64,000 nt of DNA, taken from Maratus speciosus. Lineage: Eukaryota; Arthropoda; Arachnida; Araneae; Salticidae. A model generated the notes under the pieces. The model was not told the origin of the DNA, did no database searches, and worked only from the letters and a program-made list of their open reading frames with translations. Shown here piece after piece: positions 32,905-45,574 of the stretch. A program made the translations under genes and the position numbers. Every line of letters starts with the position of its first letter. Position 1 is the first letter of the stretch. Location: contig OZ010786.1 of assembly GCA_963932465.1 (NCBI GenBank), positions 445,334,619 to 445,398,618 of the forward strand, written 5' to 3'.

Positions 32905-35270
32905 CTAAGGGGCTCTGCCCCTGCAAGCTACGCTTGCCAACTCCCGTTCAGACACTGTAGAATCTAAAAGCACGCTAATCTGATCGGTTTAAAAAAGATT
33001 AGAGAAGATTGAATTATACTGAAAAACCTGTAGCGACCTCCCTGTAAACGGGTTTCCGTTCAATTCCCTTTGATTGCAAAAATTCAAGGTAGAATCAGTT
33101 GCTGTTAAGACATCCAATGGTTGTTTTCGTGTTTGGTTAAAGATGATTAGTTTAACATCTGAAAAGAAGCTAAAATAAAATGAATTAGTCTTTGTCTCTC
33201 GGTATTTTTTAACAGCGTTATAAAACGATTGACATAATACAATTTACTACAATTACTAAATTTGCTGCTTTGACCCCTTCAAGGGCGGTTGTTCATTTTT
33301 GGACCACTTAATTTTAATTCTTAAATGCCACATTAGCATCAGAATATTGGGATGAAAATTTCCCTTTTATTAAGTAAGTGAACAAAAGCACTTTTGTATT
33401 TTGAAATTTGTTTGTAAATTCTGGTGCCATTCACTAATTTCAAGATTTTACGAATAGAAGTGCTTTGTCTGTGAAAGGGTTAAACGCATAATAATGTATT
33501 TATTATTTTAAAGTTTCCTTTTCCTTTTAATATTCACATGTAAATACAATTTTCAGGACATAATTTTCAATATTTTCCTGCCTTTAACACGTACTCATTT
33601 AATAGTAATTTTAAAGTTTTTTTTTTCTGTTTTTAATAGTCACGTGAAAATAAATTTTTAATCGTTAGGAAATATTATTCTTTGCGCTGTTTTTAAAATT
33701 GATAACAATCTCTATAATAATAGCCTAAGTCATGTGACTATTATCAACAGCTCCAGGCGGATCCCTTCGCTTTTTATATTCCAGGCGGCCATTTTGGTAC
33801 GTTAATGTTAGCCAGGCACAGGTGTGATAAGTCACCGAATATTATTCTATCCCCATTATTTCGTTTATATTATAATAGTCCAAGTCATGTAACTGCCATA
33901 AACAATGGGCTGATTCCTTCGCTTTTCATAAGAAAGGTTTCCATTTTGATTAAAGAATCAAAATTATTTTTTCGAATAAAACTACATAAAAGTTGCCATG
34001 ATCACAAAGAATTCCTCGTACTTTTATGTTAGCTGGGTGAAAACCTCGCCAATAGCTTTTTTTTAACTCGCCAGTTAGCATTTTTTTTATTTTTCGAGTG
34101 GTAAATTAAAACGGTGCTACTTGGTTATCCCATCGACCAAAAAATCTGCCGCCAAATTATAAGATTAAATTCCAATAATGGTTGATCGTAAATGTCACAT
34201 TCACTTGACTTTAAGGAAGTTACACATGTTCACTCCATCAAGTGATTTTTATTTCGACGTTTTATTTGTATTTTTATTTATGTTATACTAATTTATTTGT
34301 TCTTTTGTTATTTAAAATAAAAAAAATGTCAATTTGTATAATTTGGCTATTTATATAATTTGGTGAAATTGGTCGACGGGAGAAGTAATAACATTAAAAC
34401 GTTGCTTTGAAGTGGAAATTAAATCTCATGATTTGTTGCATTGTCACATATGCACCGGGTTTGGCGTGATTTTTTTTTTACGACAATTTGGGGAAAACCT
34501 CGTTTTCAAATACCTGTTACATATGTATTTTTAAATTATTTTCTGTTATTTTTAAAATGAAATAACAATAAATAAATAAAAAAAAATAATTAATAGCTAT
34601 AGAACAAAACAATTTATAACATTTTTTGTAAATAAAAAGAAAATAAATTCAAATAAACATTTATTAATAAATATGCAACAATAGCCGGGTTACCATGTCA
34701 GGAAAATTAACGCCATTTTGGCACCAATTAGGTACCCCGTTGCGTATATGACATCTGTGTCTAATATTTTTCTTTTTGTTTCGTTTAAAAAAAAGAATGA
34801 AGTAAAAGCCATTTATTTTAAAGGTTTCAATTTTAAATGAAAGTTTTGTATTAAATAAAATGATAATGAAATACAAATTGAATTCTGAATAAAAGTAACA
34901 TGATGCATTTCTTAGCATACATTTAAGGGAGGCCAAACTCGTCGCCAAATTAATTTAAAATAACCTTTTCTAAAATATGAAAAAAAAAAATATCTGTTAT
35001 GATTTAAAATTTGAGTTGCCATCATTAGAAAAAAAATAATATTTCGAAAACTAATTCTAATTTTAAAATTCTAATACCAGTTTTGAGATCTGTGGATCAG
35101 TACGGATTTTTGGTGTTAATTCCATCACAAAGTATTCCATATTTTAGGAGAAATCACCGGGAAATGTAATCAGTTGTTTAATCAGTCGTTTCACAGAATT
35201 GTTATATAAATTCGTTTCAATTCGATTCATTAGGATTTTATATATATAGGGTAGATATATTTGAGGAATT
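32905..35270 (+). repeat. Unclassified interspersed repeat, long copy
   Basis: It opens with AAGGGGCTCTGCCCCTGCAA and a GATTGAATTATA block. It then shares CTGTAAACGGGTTTCC, TATTTTTTAACA-CG-TATAA, TCACGTG-AATAAATTTTTAA, CCTTTTCTAAAATATG and GATCAGTACGG with copies at 57010-58450 and 18660-19200. No coding capacity was recognised. The palindromic GGGGC/GCCCC start could be a Helitron end, but the terminal tetranucleotide does not fit, so the class is left open. Confidence 0.6.
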
Positions 35271-36020
35271 AAAGGTATCTTTTCTTGTTTTAAAAGCCTT
35301 TGCAGTGCTCCACTGTGGGGAGCATTCAATAAAAACAAGAGTTGGGACTTAAATTAGGCTACAAGGCTTAAAATGTGTTAAATTGTATGTCATTAATGTG
35401 CATCTAGTAAATGTTGTTCAATTAAAAATATGATCGGACTTTAAGAATTTTGGCTGTGATATTTCCAAGAATGCCAAATATCAGATATGCCACTTTTCTG
35501 CAGATCTGCAGAATTCTTCTTGTTACTGCCATAGTTCTGTAGTTTGAAACATTTTATTGTTTTCCAATTGGAAAAACAAAAATATCTTTAATTTTTTTAA
35601 ATGTTTTATAGTAAATTTTTATGCAGTATTTCCCCTCCTTATTTCTGACATGGTACCAAACAGTCAGAAATTCCATGAATTGTGGCAGCATGTCATATGA
35701 TTTACTCCATAGAGATAAGAAAATCTTCACATGTGAAGTCAAATGTAGCTTTGAAGCTTACCCTTTAAATGCATAGTGTAATTCAGGGGTTACATGACCT
35801 TTTTTGCCATTTGGCACTTTCTATTGGTCTTTTGGAGAACTATTATGTGTTACTTATGTGTGATTTAAGATAGTGAATTCTGTTTTTGTTCTGATTTGTT
35901 ATCGCAGGGAGGTTAATAACATCTTTTGTTGATAATGCTTGCAATGTGTTCTACTGGCATTTTTTCTCAGTCTTTATAATGTAGTAATTATTAATTCTGC
36001 AAACTATTAAAAGCATTATA
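35271..36020. other. Intron sequence, no recognised feature
   Basis: AT-rich, with no repeats or protein homology that I can name. Confidence 0.5.
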
Positions 36021-36350
36021 CAGTAGCCTCCCGCTTAACCAGCCTAAACGGGACCGAGGGTTAGCCGGTTAAGAGAAAAACCGGTTAAACCGGAGAAGTG
36101 AAAAAATTTAAATAAGTAACTGCATATTTAATTAATTAAATGCATAGGATGAATTTAGTTTTTTAATTTGTGTAGTTTTAAAAAAGCACATATTTTCTAT
36201 ATTTTTTGTGAAATAAATACTAGTTGTAATTAACTGAATTGAAATAAAAATTATCACTTAAAACAAATAATGAACAATATTTATTACAAATTAAATTTTT
36301 GAAAATCTTGTCACGTACCTTTATAAGAAGTTGAAATCATCCTACATTTT
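36021..36350. mobile_element. Solo end of a pogo-like element
   Basis: After TA (36019-36020) the sequence CAGTAGCCTCCCGCTTAACC has the shape of a pogo/Tigger terminal repeat. A GGTTAGCCGGTTAAG/AACCGGTTAAACCGG block follows within 50 bp. No matching right end was found. The element is truncated or its far end has decayed, and the stated end is approximate. Confidence 0.5.
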
Positions 36351-36361
36351 GTAAATTTGAG

Positions 36362-36364
<3 letters not shown>

Positions 36365-36397
<33 letters not shown>

Positions 36398-36748
36398 AAC
36401 GAGCCCTTTTTAACTTGGCCATTTGCCAACACAAGGCTGAAAGTGATAGCCATTTGTTTAGAAGCACCTGAAGGTCAGCCATCGCTACTCGAGTTGATCT
36501 CATAATTTAGAACCTTGATCAGGTGACGAGATCTTCACCTGACTAGGCACCTCCAATGGTATAATTCATAGGAAACTTGAAAGACTTTGCACCCATGACG
36601 AATTTTACATGCACCAGGCAAAAATACGCAGCTAAAAATATGCCATGTATTAGCATGCATAGCATATTTTTAGCTGGCAACGAGTCTCAAACCCATGACC
36701 TTACGGCTACGAGCTCGAAGTTCTGCCAACTGGGCCACCACTGCCTAC
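36365..36748 (-). mobile_element. tRNA-derived SINE
   Basis: Read on the - strand from 36748: TAGGCAGTGGTGGCCCAGTTGG contains a pol III A box (TGGCCCAGTTGG, 36737-36726), and GGGTTTGAGAC (36694-36684) is a B box at the right spacing. A tRNA-like fold is plausible (GGCA... pairing with ...TGCC). A body of about 270 bp follows, then a 31-nt tail of A (T run at 36365-36395 on +). Head, body and A tail make it a SINE. A 3' tail shared with a LINE was not identified. Confidence 0.8.
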
Positions 36749-38268
36749 TATTATATTGTTGAATAATTGTTATTGTACAGTGTAAACGATATCAACATTC
36801 ATGTTAAATTTATTATTTTAAAATTAAAAATGTAAATGGAAGTTATGGAAAGTATATTATGTATATCACAGAGTGTATGAAATCTGCTATTGTTTGTCAT
36901 ACAATATGAAAGTACCCAATCGATTTGGATGAAAATGAAAGTAATTGATTAAGATCAATAGTACCCATCAAGTTTTAAATGTGAATGCTTTTATTTTACA
37001 ATTTTTTTGTGAGGTGAAATACAAGGTTAAAGTTGCAAGAAAGCCATTGTTAATATAGATAGAGGTGTAGTCAGTGGTGGGATTCAGCCAGTTCAGTAGA
37101 ATCAGTTCTTAATTTGTTTTGAGTTTGGCGAACCAATTGTTAAATGAAACTCGCATTTACATTAATGTACTTTCTTTAAATGTTTATCTGTAACAATGTT
37201 TTCTAAACATAACATGGTGACATGTTGATTTGTTTCATTTAATAATGTTTCATTTGCAAAATATATTTTTTTCTTCATCAGTCCTGTAAGAAGCAAATTT
37301 AACTTTAAAAAATTTAATTTTGAAGATTTAAAGAATTTCGGGATCTAAATCGGTAGCTAGGCAAAACCTAGTTATATAGCGTACTTATTCAATACTATAT
37401 AGTGAAATAAAAGGTACTTTACTTTGGCTGCTTCTTTTGAAAATATATCGAATGCTCCATTTTATCACTGATCAATAGCTATATTGTTAGATTTAGTAGT
37501 ATACTTCCAACTGCATTTTTAAAAAATATTGTTTTTCTTATCTTAGAAGTCCTTTAAATGAAAATAGTTCTTTTCGTAAATGTAACACATTTTAAATTTA
37601 TTTAAGATCTTTGAATCCCATCAGTTATATTTAGAAAAATCTTTTCCATAATCTAACAAATGAAAAACATGCCTGGTCTAAACTTGCCGAATTATGATAC
37701 TTTGTATTTTACAAAATTCCAGCATTGTTTGGCCTGTTTTTTGTATCAAGAAAAAGTAAAAATTCCTAAAATTTTAAATATTGTAACTCGAAAAGTCGTG
37801 CAAAATTTGTCTTACTTGTTATATCATGGATAAGCTTTTTATAAATATGTTATAAGACCCAAAGGACCGCACAAAATTTTTAATTTTTAACTTTTTCTAA
37901 CGTTAATTTGAAACACTTTTGAAATTAGAGAATTTTAAATTTAACAATTTAGGACTTAGCTCTTGGCCAAGTGATAAGAAGTGATGCCCTATATATTTTA
38001 TTTAAGTGATATTTCCTTGAAGATTGTATATTTTAAATGAAAGTGTTCATCTTTCAAAAGCACTACGAACAAGAAGTACAAATGTTTGAAATGTTTCAGA
38101 AGAAAAAACCCATACAAAAGAAAGATGGTGAGGGTTTTATTTTATTACTTCAGAAACTCAAAAAAAATATCAAATTTGTAGAAGATCATAAATGCTTTTT
38201 AGTCAATTTGAATATAGGAATAAACTACATTTTCCCTCTGTCACGTTACTGGAATATTGGAAAAGTAA
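36749..38268. other. Intron sequence, no recognised feature
   Basis: AT-rich intronic DNA between the SINE and the hAT-like element. No element ends, tandem repeats or protein matches were seen. Confidence 0.5.
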
Positions 38269-39449
38269 TAGGGATGAACCGGATATTGATTTTGACAGAT
38301 ACCGGATATCCAAAGCTCCTTTGCCTGTTGGATTCGGATATCCGATCAGATATCCGGCACTAGAGATATGTTTTTAGTTATATGGTGAATGTTTATTTCT
38401 TTGTATAATGCCATCTATCTCAGAACAATAAATTACAAACATGTTTCACACATCATTAAATCATTTTAAATGTGTTGAAATATAATTTACAAAAACTATG
38501 TCTCTTTGAATATCAGCGCTTAAAATTCAAATTTTCCTACGAGGGGTGTTTCCCTCCCAACATTTATAAATGCAGGGGGGTTGAACTGTTTGAATAGGAA
38601 AAGAAATATCTTTAAATCCCTCTCTTTTTTACATGCCACTTAAAGAATTACGTTTATACAGACATGATAAAATACCATTGAAATAATTTAAATCAACAAC
38701 TCAAGATAATTATCTAAAATGTTTATTTTTATTAAAACAAAGGAACAGAGTTAAGCTTTATATATACCATGTCTATTTTTCAACTTTCACCTAATGTTAT
38801 GAGCAATTAACAATTGGGTTGCTAAATTAATTTCTTAACTTAGATTTTATTCCATTTTGCGTGCTTTAGCCACTTTCACAAGTTGCACTTTTGACAAACA
38901 GCACAAAGCAACTTTTATAACTTTAGAAATTATCAGAAACACATGGTTATGCCCTCTTCAAAAAAATTTTAGTAAACTTTGTAACATCTGATGTGCATTC
39001 ATTTTTAACTTATTGCATGAATAATGCATATCTGTGATTGTATTGTCAATATCCTTTGGTCATTGTATGTCACTTTTGAACAAAATTGTTTTATTATACT
39101 ATCCTTAATGGGATTATGGTCAAAACTGTAATTCCTGGTATTTTCATTAATTGAACTATGTTCTATGCATTGGAATTTTAAATCCATATCCAAAGTTTAA
39201 AAAAGAAATAGTCAATTGTTTTCTTTTATTACACGAGAAATGGTTGATTTCAAAAAGTCATATCCTAACTTCTGTGGATTGCAAGTATCAACTAATTTAT
39301 TGTTTCTAAATATGTTTAAGTTCACAAAAAATGTTTTGCTTCATGTGCACCACAAGGTCTAATCTCATTTTTTTTAGTTCTGACTCTAGGCCAATTTGGT
39401 AGGGCTCAGTCTCCAGTTGCCGTTACTGCCCTTTCAGTTATTTCGTATT

Positions 39450-40040
39450 TCGGGCACAGGGGAAAAAAAATTGCAATCAGTTAAATCGGTTGTAGAAAAA
39501 ATATCGCTGATGTCATCAATAATGGCGAAAATAAATAAAAAAAAAATTTCGAACGGTCGTGAGGGAAAAAAAACTGAAGTTCGTGGGAAATCGGCAGCAG
39601 GAAAATATCACGAAATTCTTCATTCAATCACAGAAAAATATCGTGAAATTTGCCAGTCCATCATGAGCAAATATCGTGAAATTACTCACAGTCGGTCGCG
39701 GAGTAAAAACACGAAAATTTTCAATTAGACGCGACAAAACAATCGTTAATTTCATCAGTATGTCGAACAACAAACAGGGAAATTTGCTAATTGGTCGCAG
39801 AATAAAATTGCTGAGTTTGTCAATTGGTCGCAAGAAAAAATTTATGAAATTCGCTGATCAATCTCCAGAAAAAATCGCTAAATTTGTCAATCAGTTGCAG
39901 AGAAAAAAAACAATTTTTTCAGTCAGACGCAGGAAAACAATCATGAATTTTTTCAATCTGTCATAAGAAGAAACTATGAAATCTGCCAATTGATAGAGGA
40001 AAATATGATGAAATTTGTCCGTCGGTCCCGAGACTTGATC
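39450..40040. repeat. Degenerate ~40-bp minisatellite
   Basis: Repeated variants of TCG(T/C)GAAATTTG(C/T)CAATC followed by GGTCGCAG-AAAA run through the stretch, for example near 39650, 39795, 39830, 39875 and 40005. Divergence between units is high. Two overlapping open frames of 96-110 codons here are low-complexity products of this repeat and are not annotated as genes. Confidence 0.7.
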
Positions 40041-40487
40041 GTAGTTTTACAAAGAAAAATTTTCAGAAAATGATTTTTTGGAAAAAGGAGCCTCACGCGC
40101 ACAATATTCTTTAGGGCACGAATGCTGCCATCCCGTATCGAAATTCAAGCCCTGTATATGTATATTAATAATGCTGCATAAAAAAATGTAATTTAAACAT
40201 TAAAATATTCTGTTTACTTGTACAATGAAATGCTGATAATTGCTATTGGATTTGGATATTAGATTGACTATATGGATAATTGCTAATAATTAATTAATTT
40301 GTACATTGAAATGCTGATAATTTGTACAACCAATTTTAATGAATTAATATGCCTATAATTGTAGAGTTTGTTCACAAAGAAATGTACAAACTTTATTTTT
40401 ATAACTTAAACATAAAATATCTTAAATAAAGACGTATAACCTTGCTTAATGGTACACAAAACACAAACTTTAATAACTAAAAGTTAA

Positions 40488-40530
40488 ATTCTACGTTTCG
40501 AGCTGTTTCCACAGTCGTCTTCAGGAAAAA
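40488..40530 (-). ncRNA. Possible hammerhead-like motif
   Basis: On the - strand the sequence CCTGAAGACGACTG, then GGAAACAGCTCGAAACGTAG has the order CUGANGA - helix II (CUGU/ACAG) - GAAAC that defines the hammerhead catalytic core. Such ribozymes are known in Penelope-like elements. A C-C mismatch would sit at the base of helix II, and I cannot identify stems I and III with certainty. It is a weak call. Confidence 0.25.
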
Positions 40531-40840
40531 TATGATGGTTAAATGGCTAAAAGCTCAAAGATGAGGGTTTCCTGTGCAAGAGATAATTTTTTAAAGAGAT
40601 ATATATCCATATCTAATATACCCATATCTAATATGTTACCATATCTAATATACCCATGGTTGAAGGGTTATTTTCTCTAAACATAGGTTTAGTCGATTCC
40701 TTTTTTCTGTTTTAATTATTTAATACTGTTTTACTTTAAGTCACATTTAGTTTTATTTTAAGTTAAATTACTTTGATATTTATAAGTACAAAGACAATTA
40801 CTTTTAATTTTAAATATTTATAACAAAGTTACAAAAATAA

Positions 40841-41747
40841 CTAGTTGGATGTGCCTGTCCCAAAACTTTCTTCTATCTCATACATCTTAATATTTCAAAA
40901 GGTAGTTACAAGTGTAAGTACTTAAATATTATTAGTTCAGCATTATAACAACTTTGATTTTCATCTAAAATTTCTGGTCCAGTCAATTAATCAGAATTAG
41001 AATAAGTTAATCTCTATCATGATATTTATTAAAATCAATAATTTTTTCGTTATTCTGTTGTACATCAGCTGTTTGTGAATAGCGATCTTAGCAGGATGCA
41101 AAGTTTCCATCGCTTCACGAGCTACCAATATACTGTACAAAATAACTATGAAAAATTGAGAAAATTTTACAAAAATTGCTATTACAGTGCCACTTTCCAG
41201 TGGAATATTTCCAAATTCAAGGAGAAACTGCTAGCCATAGACAAAAATATACATAAACTTGGTTCAATTCTATGCATAACTTCATACACTTTTTAAAGGT
41301 ACAAGAATGAAAATGACACATTGCTATTACAGTGGCCCCTTCTGGCAGAATATTTCCAAATTAAAGGAGAACCTGCTGGCCACAGCCAAAAACATACACA
41401 AAAAAATTGGTTCAGTTCTATGCATAACTGCATACACTTTTCGATGGTACAATAATGAAAATGGCACAAAAATCATGATTACAGCACCCCCTTCCAGTGG
41501 AATGTTTCAATATTGAAGGGGGATCTGCTGAGCCAAAAACATACACACAAAATTTGGTACAATTTTATGCATAACTTCATACACTTTTTGATAGTACGAT
41601 GGCGACACACTGGCAGACAGACATTTTGTATAAACATGTTTTTTGGGATCTCTGACCCCTAAAATGTGTAAATCCGTCGTAAACAGAAACTCGAAATTTT
41701 TTTTAATTACAATACTTTCTTCTATTGAAGATAAAGGAAAGTAAAAA
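40841..41747 (-). mobile_element. Helitron-like element with short array, copy 2 (0.9 kb)
   Basis: Same ends as copy 1: CTAGTTGGATGTGCC on the left (+ strand), and AAAGGAAAGTAAAAA on the right. It sits between A (40840) and T (41748). About three diverged monomers remain (TGCATAACTTCATACAC near 41272, 41421 and 41568), followed by a vestigial CAGACAGACA. It is the oldest-looking of the three copies. Confidence 0.7.
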
Positions 41748-42318
41748 TAGGTCTGTTTAATTGTTTAACTTAAAAGAAAGAAAGAAAGAAAGAAAATTAA
41801 TAAAGTCATACTTTAATAAACAATTTCAAATTTTGTTTTACAATCTGAAAGTAAAAGTACAATTTTCTAAAAGATGTAAATGTAAATTCTTAAATTTATT
41901 ATAAAGAGTTCAAATATCAATATTAGGAAAGCTGGCGATTCTTTAAACTTTTTTTCTTTTTACTGATGAATAGGGAATTTACTATATTTTTGATATTTTG
42001 CATTACAAACAAAAGTTGTTTGGCATTGTTTTGGATCAAACGATTTCTGTTATCCTTATATACTCGCTTTGCTGTGCTCTGCCGGATATCGGGAGGAGAA
42101 GTCGGATATCCGGTGATTGTGATTTGGATATCCGATGGAATTTCGGATATTGGAAAATCAGCCGGATATCCGTTGCATCCCTAAGAAATAATACTTTCAT
42201 GGAAAGCAGCTGAAGAACTATTATTTATATTTAATGCACTTATATTAATATTGATGATTATCGAGGAATTTTTTTTACTATATTTTAAATATTTTCCTAA
42301 AACTATAGAATTTTTTTA

Positions 42319-42606
42319 AGTATTCAAAAGGCTAAAAATATTGTCAGAACAATTGCTGCAAGTTCAACAGAAATGGAAAAGGGCTTTTCAAAGAGAAATA
42401 TAATATGGTCAGAAAAGAGAAGTCGACTAACTATTTCGAATGTATCAAACATAATGATGATTAGGCTAATTGGCCTACCTCTAAAAGAATGGGTTCCTAC
42501 TTGGTATGTAAGGAAGAAGCATACATCATATAATGTTCAAGTAAAGACAAAGAAAAATGAAAGTGAGGACGCTTATCAAGAAGCTATATGTAAATATCTC
42601 AAATAA
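42319..42606 (+). pseudogene. hAT transposase C-terminal dimerisation fragment
   Basis: The frame reads AKNIVRTIAASSTEMEKGFS, then KRNIIWSEKRSRLTISNVSN, IMMIRLIGLPLKEWVPTWYV, and stops at 42604-42606. The S-x-E-(K/R)-GFS and R-RL---VSN-MMI---G-PL pattern is the C-terminal dimerisation domain of hAT transposases and related host proteins. The catalytic part upstream is not visible. It lies just outside the right end of the 38269-42183 element and may belong to another hAT. Confidence 0.85.
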
Positions 42607-42930
42607 CACAAGCTATTTAATATTTTATAATTCTTTTCTGTACTATAATTTAACTTTTTTTCTACATTCTTTATTGTTTTAAGTATTAATTATCTGAAAT
42701 AATATACTACCTTGTAGGATATCTTTTTAAAAGTTTTCAACATCATAAAAGTTATTTTTAGTACAGGATACCCAAATTCGAATTTATTTTTGCTGATTTC
42801 AATCTGAAAATGTATAGTGTGCTGACACATTTCATTATGTGGCACTGCTGTAACCAGAGTCTGCATACTGTAAGCTGTGCAACAAAGGATTGCATTCTTT
42901 TCGTTAAGTTTTAATTATTAAATTGTTGTT

Positions 42931-43315
42931 GTTTATTAATTGGAGTCTTTATTTCGAGTAATGAACATTTACAACATCTTTTACTATGCAACTCGCTACA
43001 TTGGTGATTACCGAACAAGAACTTCTAGTTTCGTTTTACAGAATTCTTTTGTTTCGATTCATCATGGCTGAAACAGCAGCCGTAAAAATTCCCATAATTA
43101 TTCCAACAGATCTTGCTTTGTTGTTTACTATGGTTGAATCCACATTTGAACTAGCAGTGCCGAAACCAATAACAGATTCGAAAACAAAATATAATTATTG
43201 TGTTTCACATCTACCAGCAGACATAGCGATGACAGTATGTGACATCATCATAATTGGAGTCTTTATTTCGAGTAATGAACATTTTACAACATATTTTACT
43301 ATGTAACTCACTACA
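42931..43315 (+). mobile_element. LTR-retrotransposon remnant: LTR fragment, gag start, LTR fragment
   Basis: A block of about 65 bp (ATTGGAGTCTTTATTTCGAG ... ACTCGCTACA, ending 43000) recurs at 43250-43315 with few changes. The first is followed at once by TTGGTGATTACCG, a primer-binding-type junction. Between them an ATG at 43064 opens a gag-like frame with LLFTMVESTFELAVPKP, KTKYNYCVSHLP and CDIII, the N-terminal capsid pattern of arthropod Ty3/gypsy-type gags (W/F-ES-F and K-NY-V--L). The frame runs directly into the second LTR fragment. Everything downstream of the gag start is missing. Confidence 0.65.
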
Positions 43316-43467
43316 GATTGTTTAATGAAATTTTGGCATATATGTCATATATGTGGTGACAGGAAATGGATTGGGTACCGCAAAGCTTAGCGGATTATTT
43401 TAGTGAGGCTCGGGATGATAAACCTCAACTACTGAACAATAGATTTTGATGAGCTAAGTAATTTTTA

Positions 43468-45574
43468 CAGTAAAAGCTCTGTTATCCGGCATTCAAGTAA
43501 CCGGAAAGCTCAACTAACTGGAAAAATTCAGAGAAATCGTTTATTTTTTTCTCCTATAAACAGTTGAAAATTTTTTACTACTATTTTAGGAAATTTACTG
43601 TTGGCATTCTCAAATTATTTCAGCGACTGCTTCGGCGTAAAACAGATCTGTGTGTATGTTCATAATTTTGTTCATTATAAAATAAAATTATAGCATAAAG
43701 AACTGTCTATAGCTCGTTAGCACAGAATAACTTCATGTTGCATCATAGTCCGCGATAGTCCTCCGCGTCGGCTGTTTTTCCTTCCAAAAGAGAGAAGGAG
43801 GGGGTTGAAAATGAAGACAAGAGAAGAGAGGCTTGATCTTTCTTTTCTGCTCTTGGCGAAACTAGATGGGGAGGGGGGGAGGCGTGATAAACGGTAGAAA
43901 GCTACATCTTTTCCGAAAACTGAACTGCTAAGTGAGGAAGCCAGGAGCATGAAGGAAAACTGTTTTTTAAGAATTGGGATGGGGATATGGTAATTTCAGA
44001 TATCGTATTTTTTCCCCAGATGCACAGTAGCCCCCCCCCCCCCCCCAAGAAAAGGAACGAATTGCATGAAATTATGGAAACATTAAAAAATGGGCCTAAT
44101 ACTAACTTATCTGTATCGCAACTGGAAATGCCAGAAATCGAAAATTGGATAGCTATAGATAAAAATATTCCTGTCACCGAAACTTTAACAGAAGAGCAGT
44201 TAATTAAAAAAATGACAACTCCAGAGGAAGAAACAAATGATATTTCCTCAGAATCCGAAAATTTCGTGGAGTGAAGCTGAGAAAAGTCTTATCTACATTT
44301 TTAAAGTTTTGTGAAAAAAATTCGCAGTATTCGGCTCAAGAAGTTTTAGAACTGCATCTCATAAAAGAACGCTTCATGAAAAAAAGAGAACTTTCTTTCA
44401 AACAGACGGACATCAGACATGCGTTTCGCAGTATTCCTGGCACATCGAAAGAAACACAATCAAACACACAATAAATGCTGAGAAATTATATCCCAAACTA
44501 TTTTTTTTTTATAGCTTTATTTATTCAAGAATAAGAAATTATTATTTTAAAAGAACTATGTAACAAAGATCTTTATACCATATTGTATTTTAAATATATT
44601 TATTCAAGAATATTTTATTATTGGATGTATTTAGATCAACTACACTTAACTGGAAATTAAAAAAAGAAAAGTTGCTCCAGGCTAAATTTCTTTCTTTTTG
44701 CTTTGTTTTATTGTTGGATTTTTATCAGTTCAAACTTTCTCTCCTCAGCCGGGAGATTGCACCAAAGTTTCGCGTTGTTGAATTAGCCAGGAAAAATATT
44801 TTTCATCAACCTAAACAGTAAACAGAAATAATAATAATATTATTCTAGATAAAAAGAAAGAATGAAACGGTACTCTTTTTTTCCCCCTTACTTATTATAT
44901 AAAAAAAATTGCTTTCTCCGCTGCTAATTGCCCGATTGTGTTCAAATTTTCACCGAATTCAAATAATAATAAATTCGGCCGTTTACCTAATTTTTATTAA
45001 CATACAATGAGTTTTCAGAAATTTAGAAATCCCTCCCAAAAGACTCCACTATCTGAGCCACTCCAACAAGAAAAACAAAAAAGCTAATGAGTGTAGTTTG
45101 TTTTTATCATGATCAGAGAAGTCGGGCGTTATCAGTTTGCATCTGATAACGTTTTTAGCTATGCAGAAAAAATTCATTATTACTGTGAGGTTAGTTGAGG
45201 TAACACAAGTGAATCATACCAAAGTTAATTTTCCAAGCTTCCATGTGCTTTTTCCGGAAAGGGGAGATGTCAAATTAAAAAATAATACAACTTTATAAAA
45301 GATTAATAAATATAGAAATTTGTTTACTTTTATTTTTTATTCGGAAAGAATAACTTTATCAAATGCAAATTTAATAATAATAATAAGAGTTATTTGATCA
45401 ACTTCCTAATAACAGGAAAATAGCCTAAAAACCATTTTCCTGTTTAATTTTTATGTCGATGCTCCCCTCCCCCCCCCCTTTCATGACAGATTTGGTAGCG
45501 CTCAACTATGCGGACTTTTCGAGTATCTGGCAATCGGCATTTCCCGAGCATGCCGGTTAGTTGAGCTTTTACTG
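43468..45574 (+). mobile_element. Tigger-type transposon, 2.1 kb, internally decayed
   Basis: Ends CAGTAAAAGCTC and GAGCTTTTACTG are inverted, with TA at 43466-43467 and 45575-45576. Unit 2 of the surrounding duplication shows the uninterrupted TA target. The + strand keeps only the C-terminal part of a Tigger transposase (about 43987-44474). The rest of the catalytic domain is gone. It includes a C-run at 44032-44046. Confidence 0.85.
43987..44474 (+). pseudogene. Tigger transposase C-terminal tail
   Basis: Two consecutive frames read ENWIAIDKNIPVTETLTEEQ, an acidic stretch (PEEETNDISSESEN), then after a frameshift near 44270 FSQYSAQEVLELHL-like sequence (QYSAQEVLELHLIKERFMKK) and FKQTDIRHAF. 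This is the variable acidic linker and the C-terminal helix of Tigger/jerky-type transposases. The first ~40 residues of the open frame (proline run) are not homologous. Confidence 0.7.

Larger units (their letters stand above)
38269..42183. mobile_element. Probable hAT-like element with GGATATCC-rich ends, 3.9 kb
   Basis: The left end TAGGGATGAACCGGATAT and right end ATATCCGTTGCATCCCTA are imperfect inverted repeats. Both ends carry many GGATATCC/CGGATAT motifs (38279-38360 and 42085-42175). The flanking octamers AAAAGTAA and AGAAATAA agree at six of eight positions, compatible with an aged 8-bp duplication. No transposase was recognised between them. The interior contains a degenerate minisatellite (39450-40040) and a Helitron-like copy (40841-41747). 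Confidence 0.55.

Noticed and set aside
32905..32950. Helitron terminus (GGGGCTCTGCCCC hairpin)
   Set aside because: The hairpin is good, but the adjacent bases do not give a CTRR end and no partner end was found.
39396..39966. Lys/Ser-rich frames of 96-110 codons resembling a repeat protein
   Set aside because: They are composed of the degenerate 40-bp minisatellite and are open in several frames on both strands.
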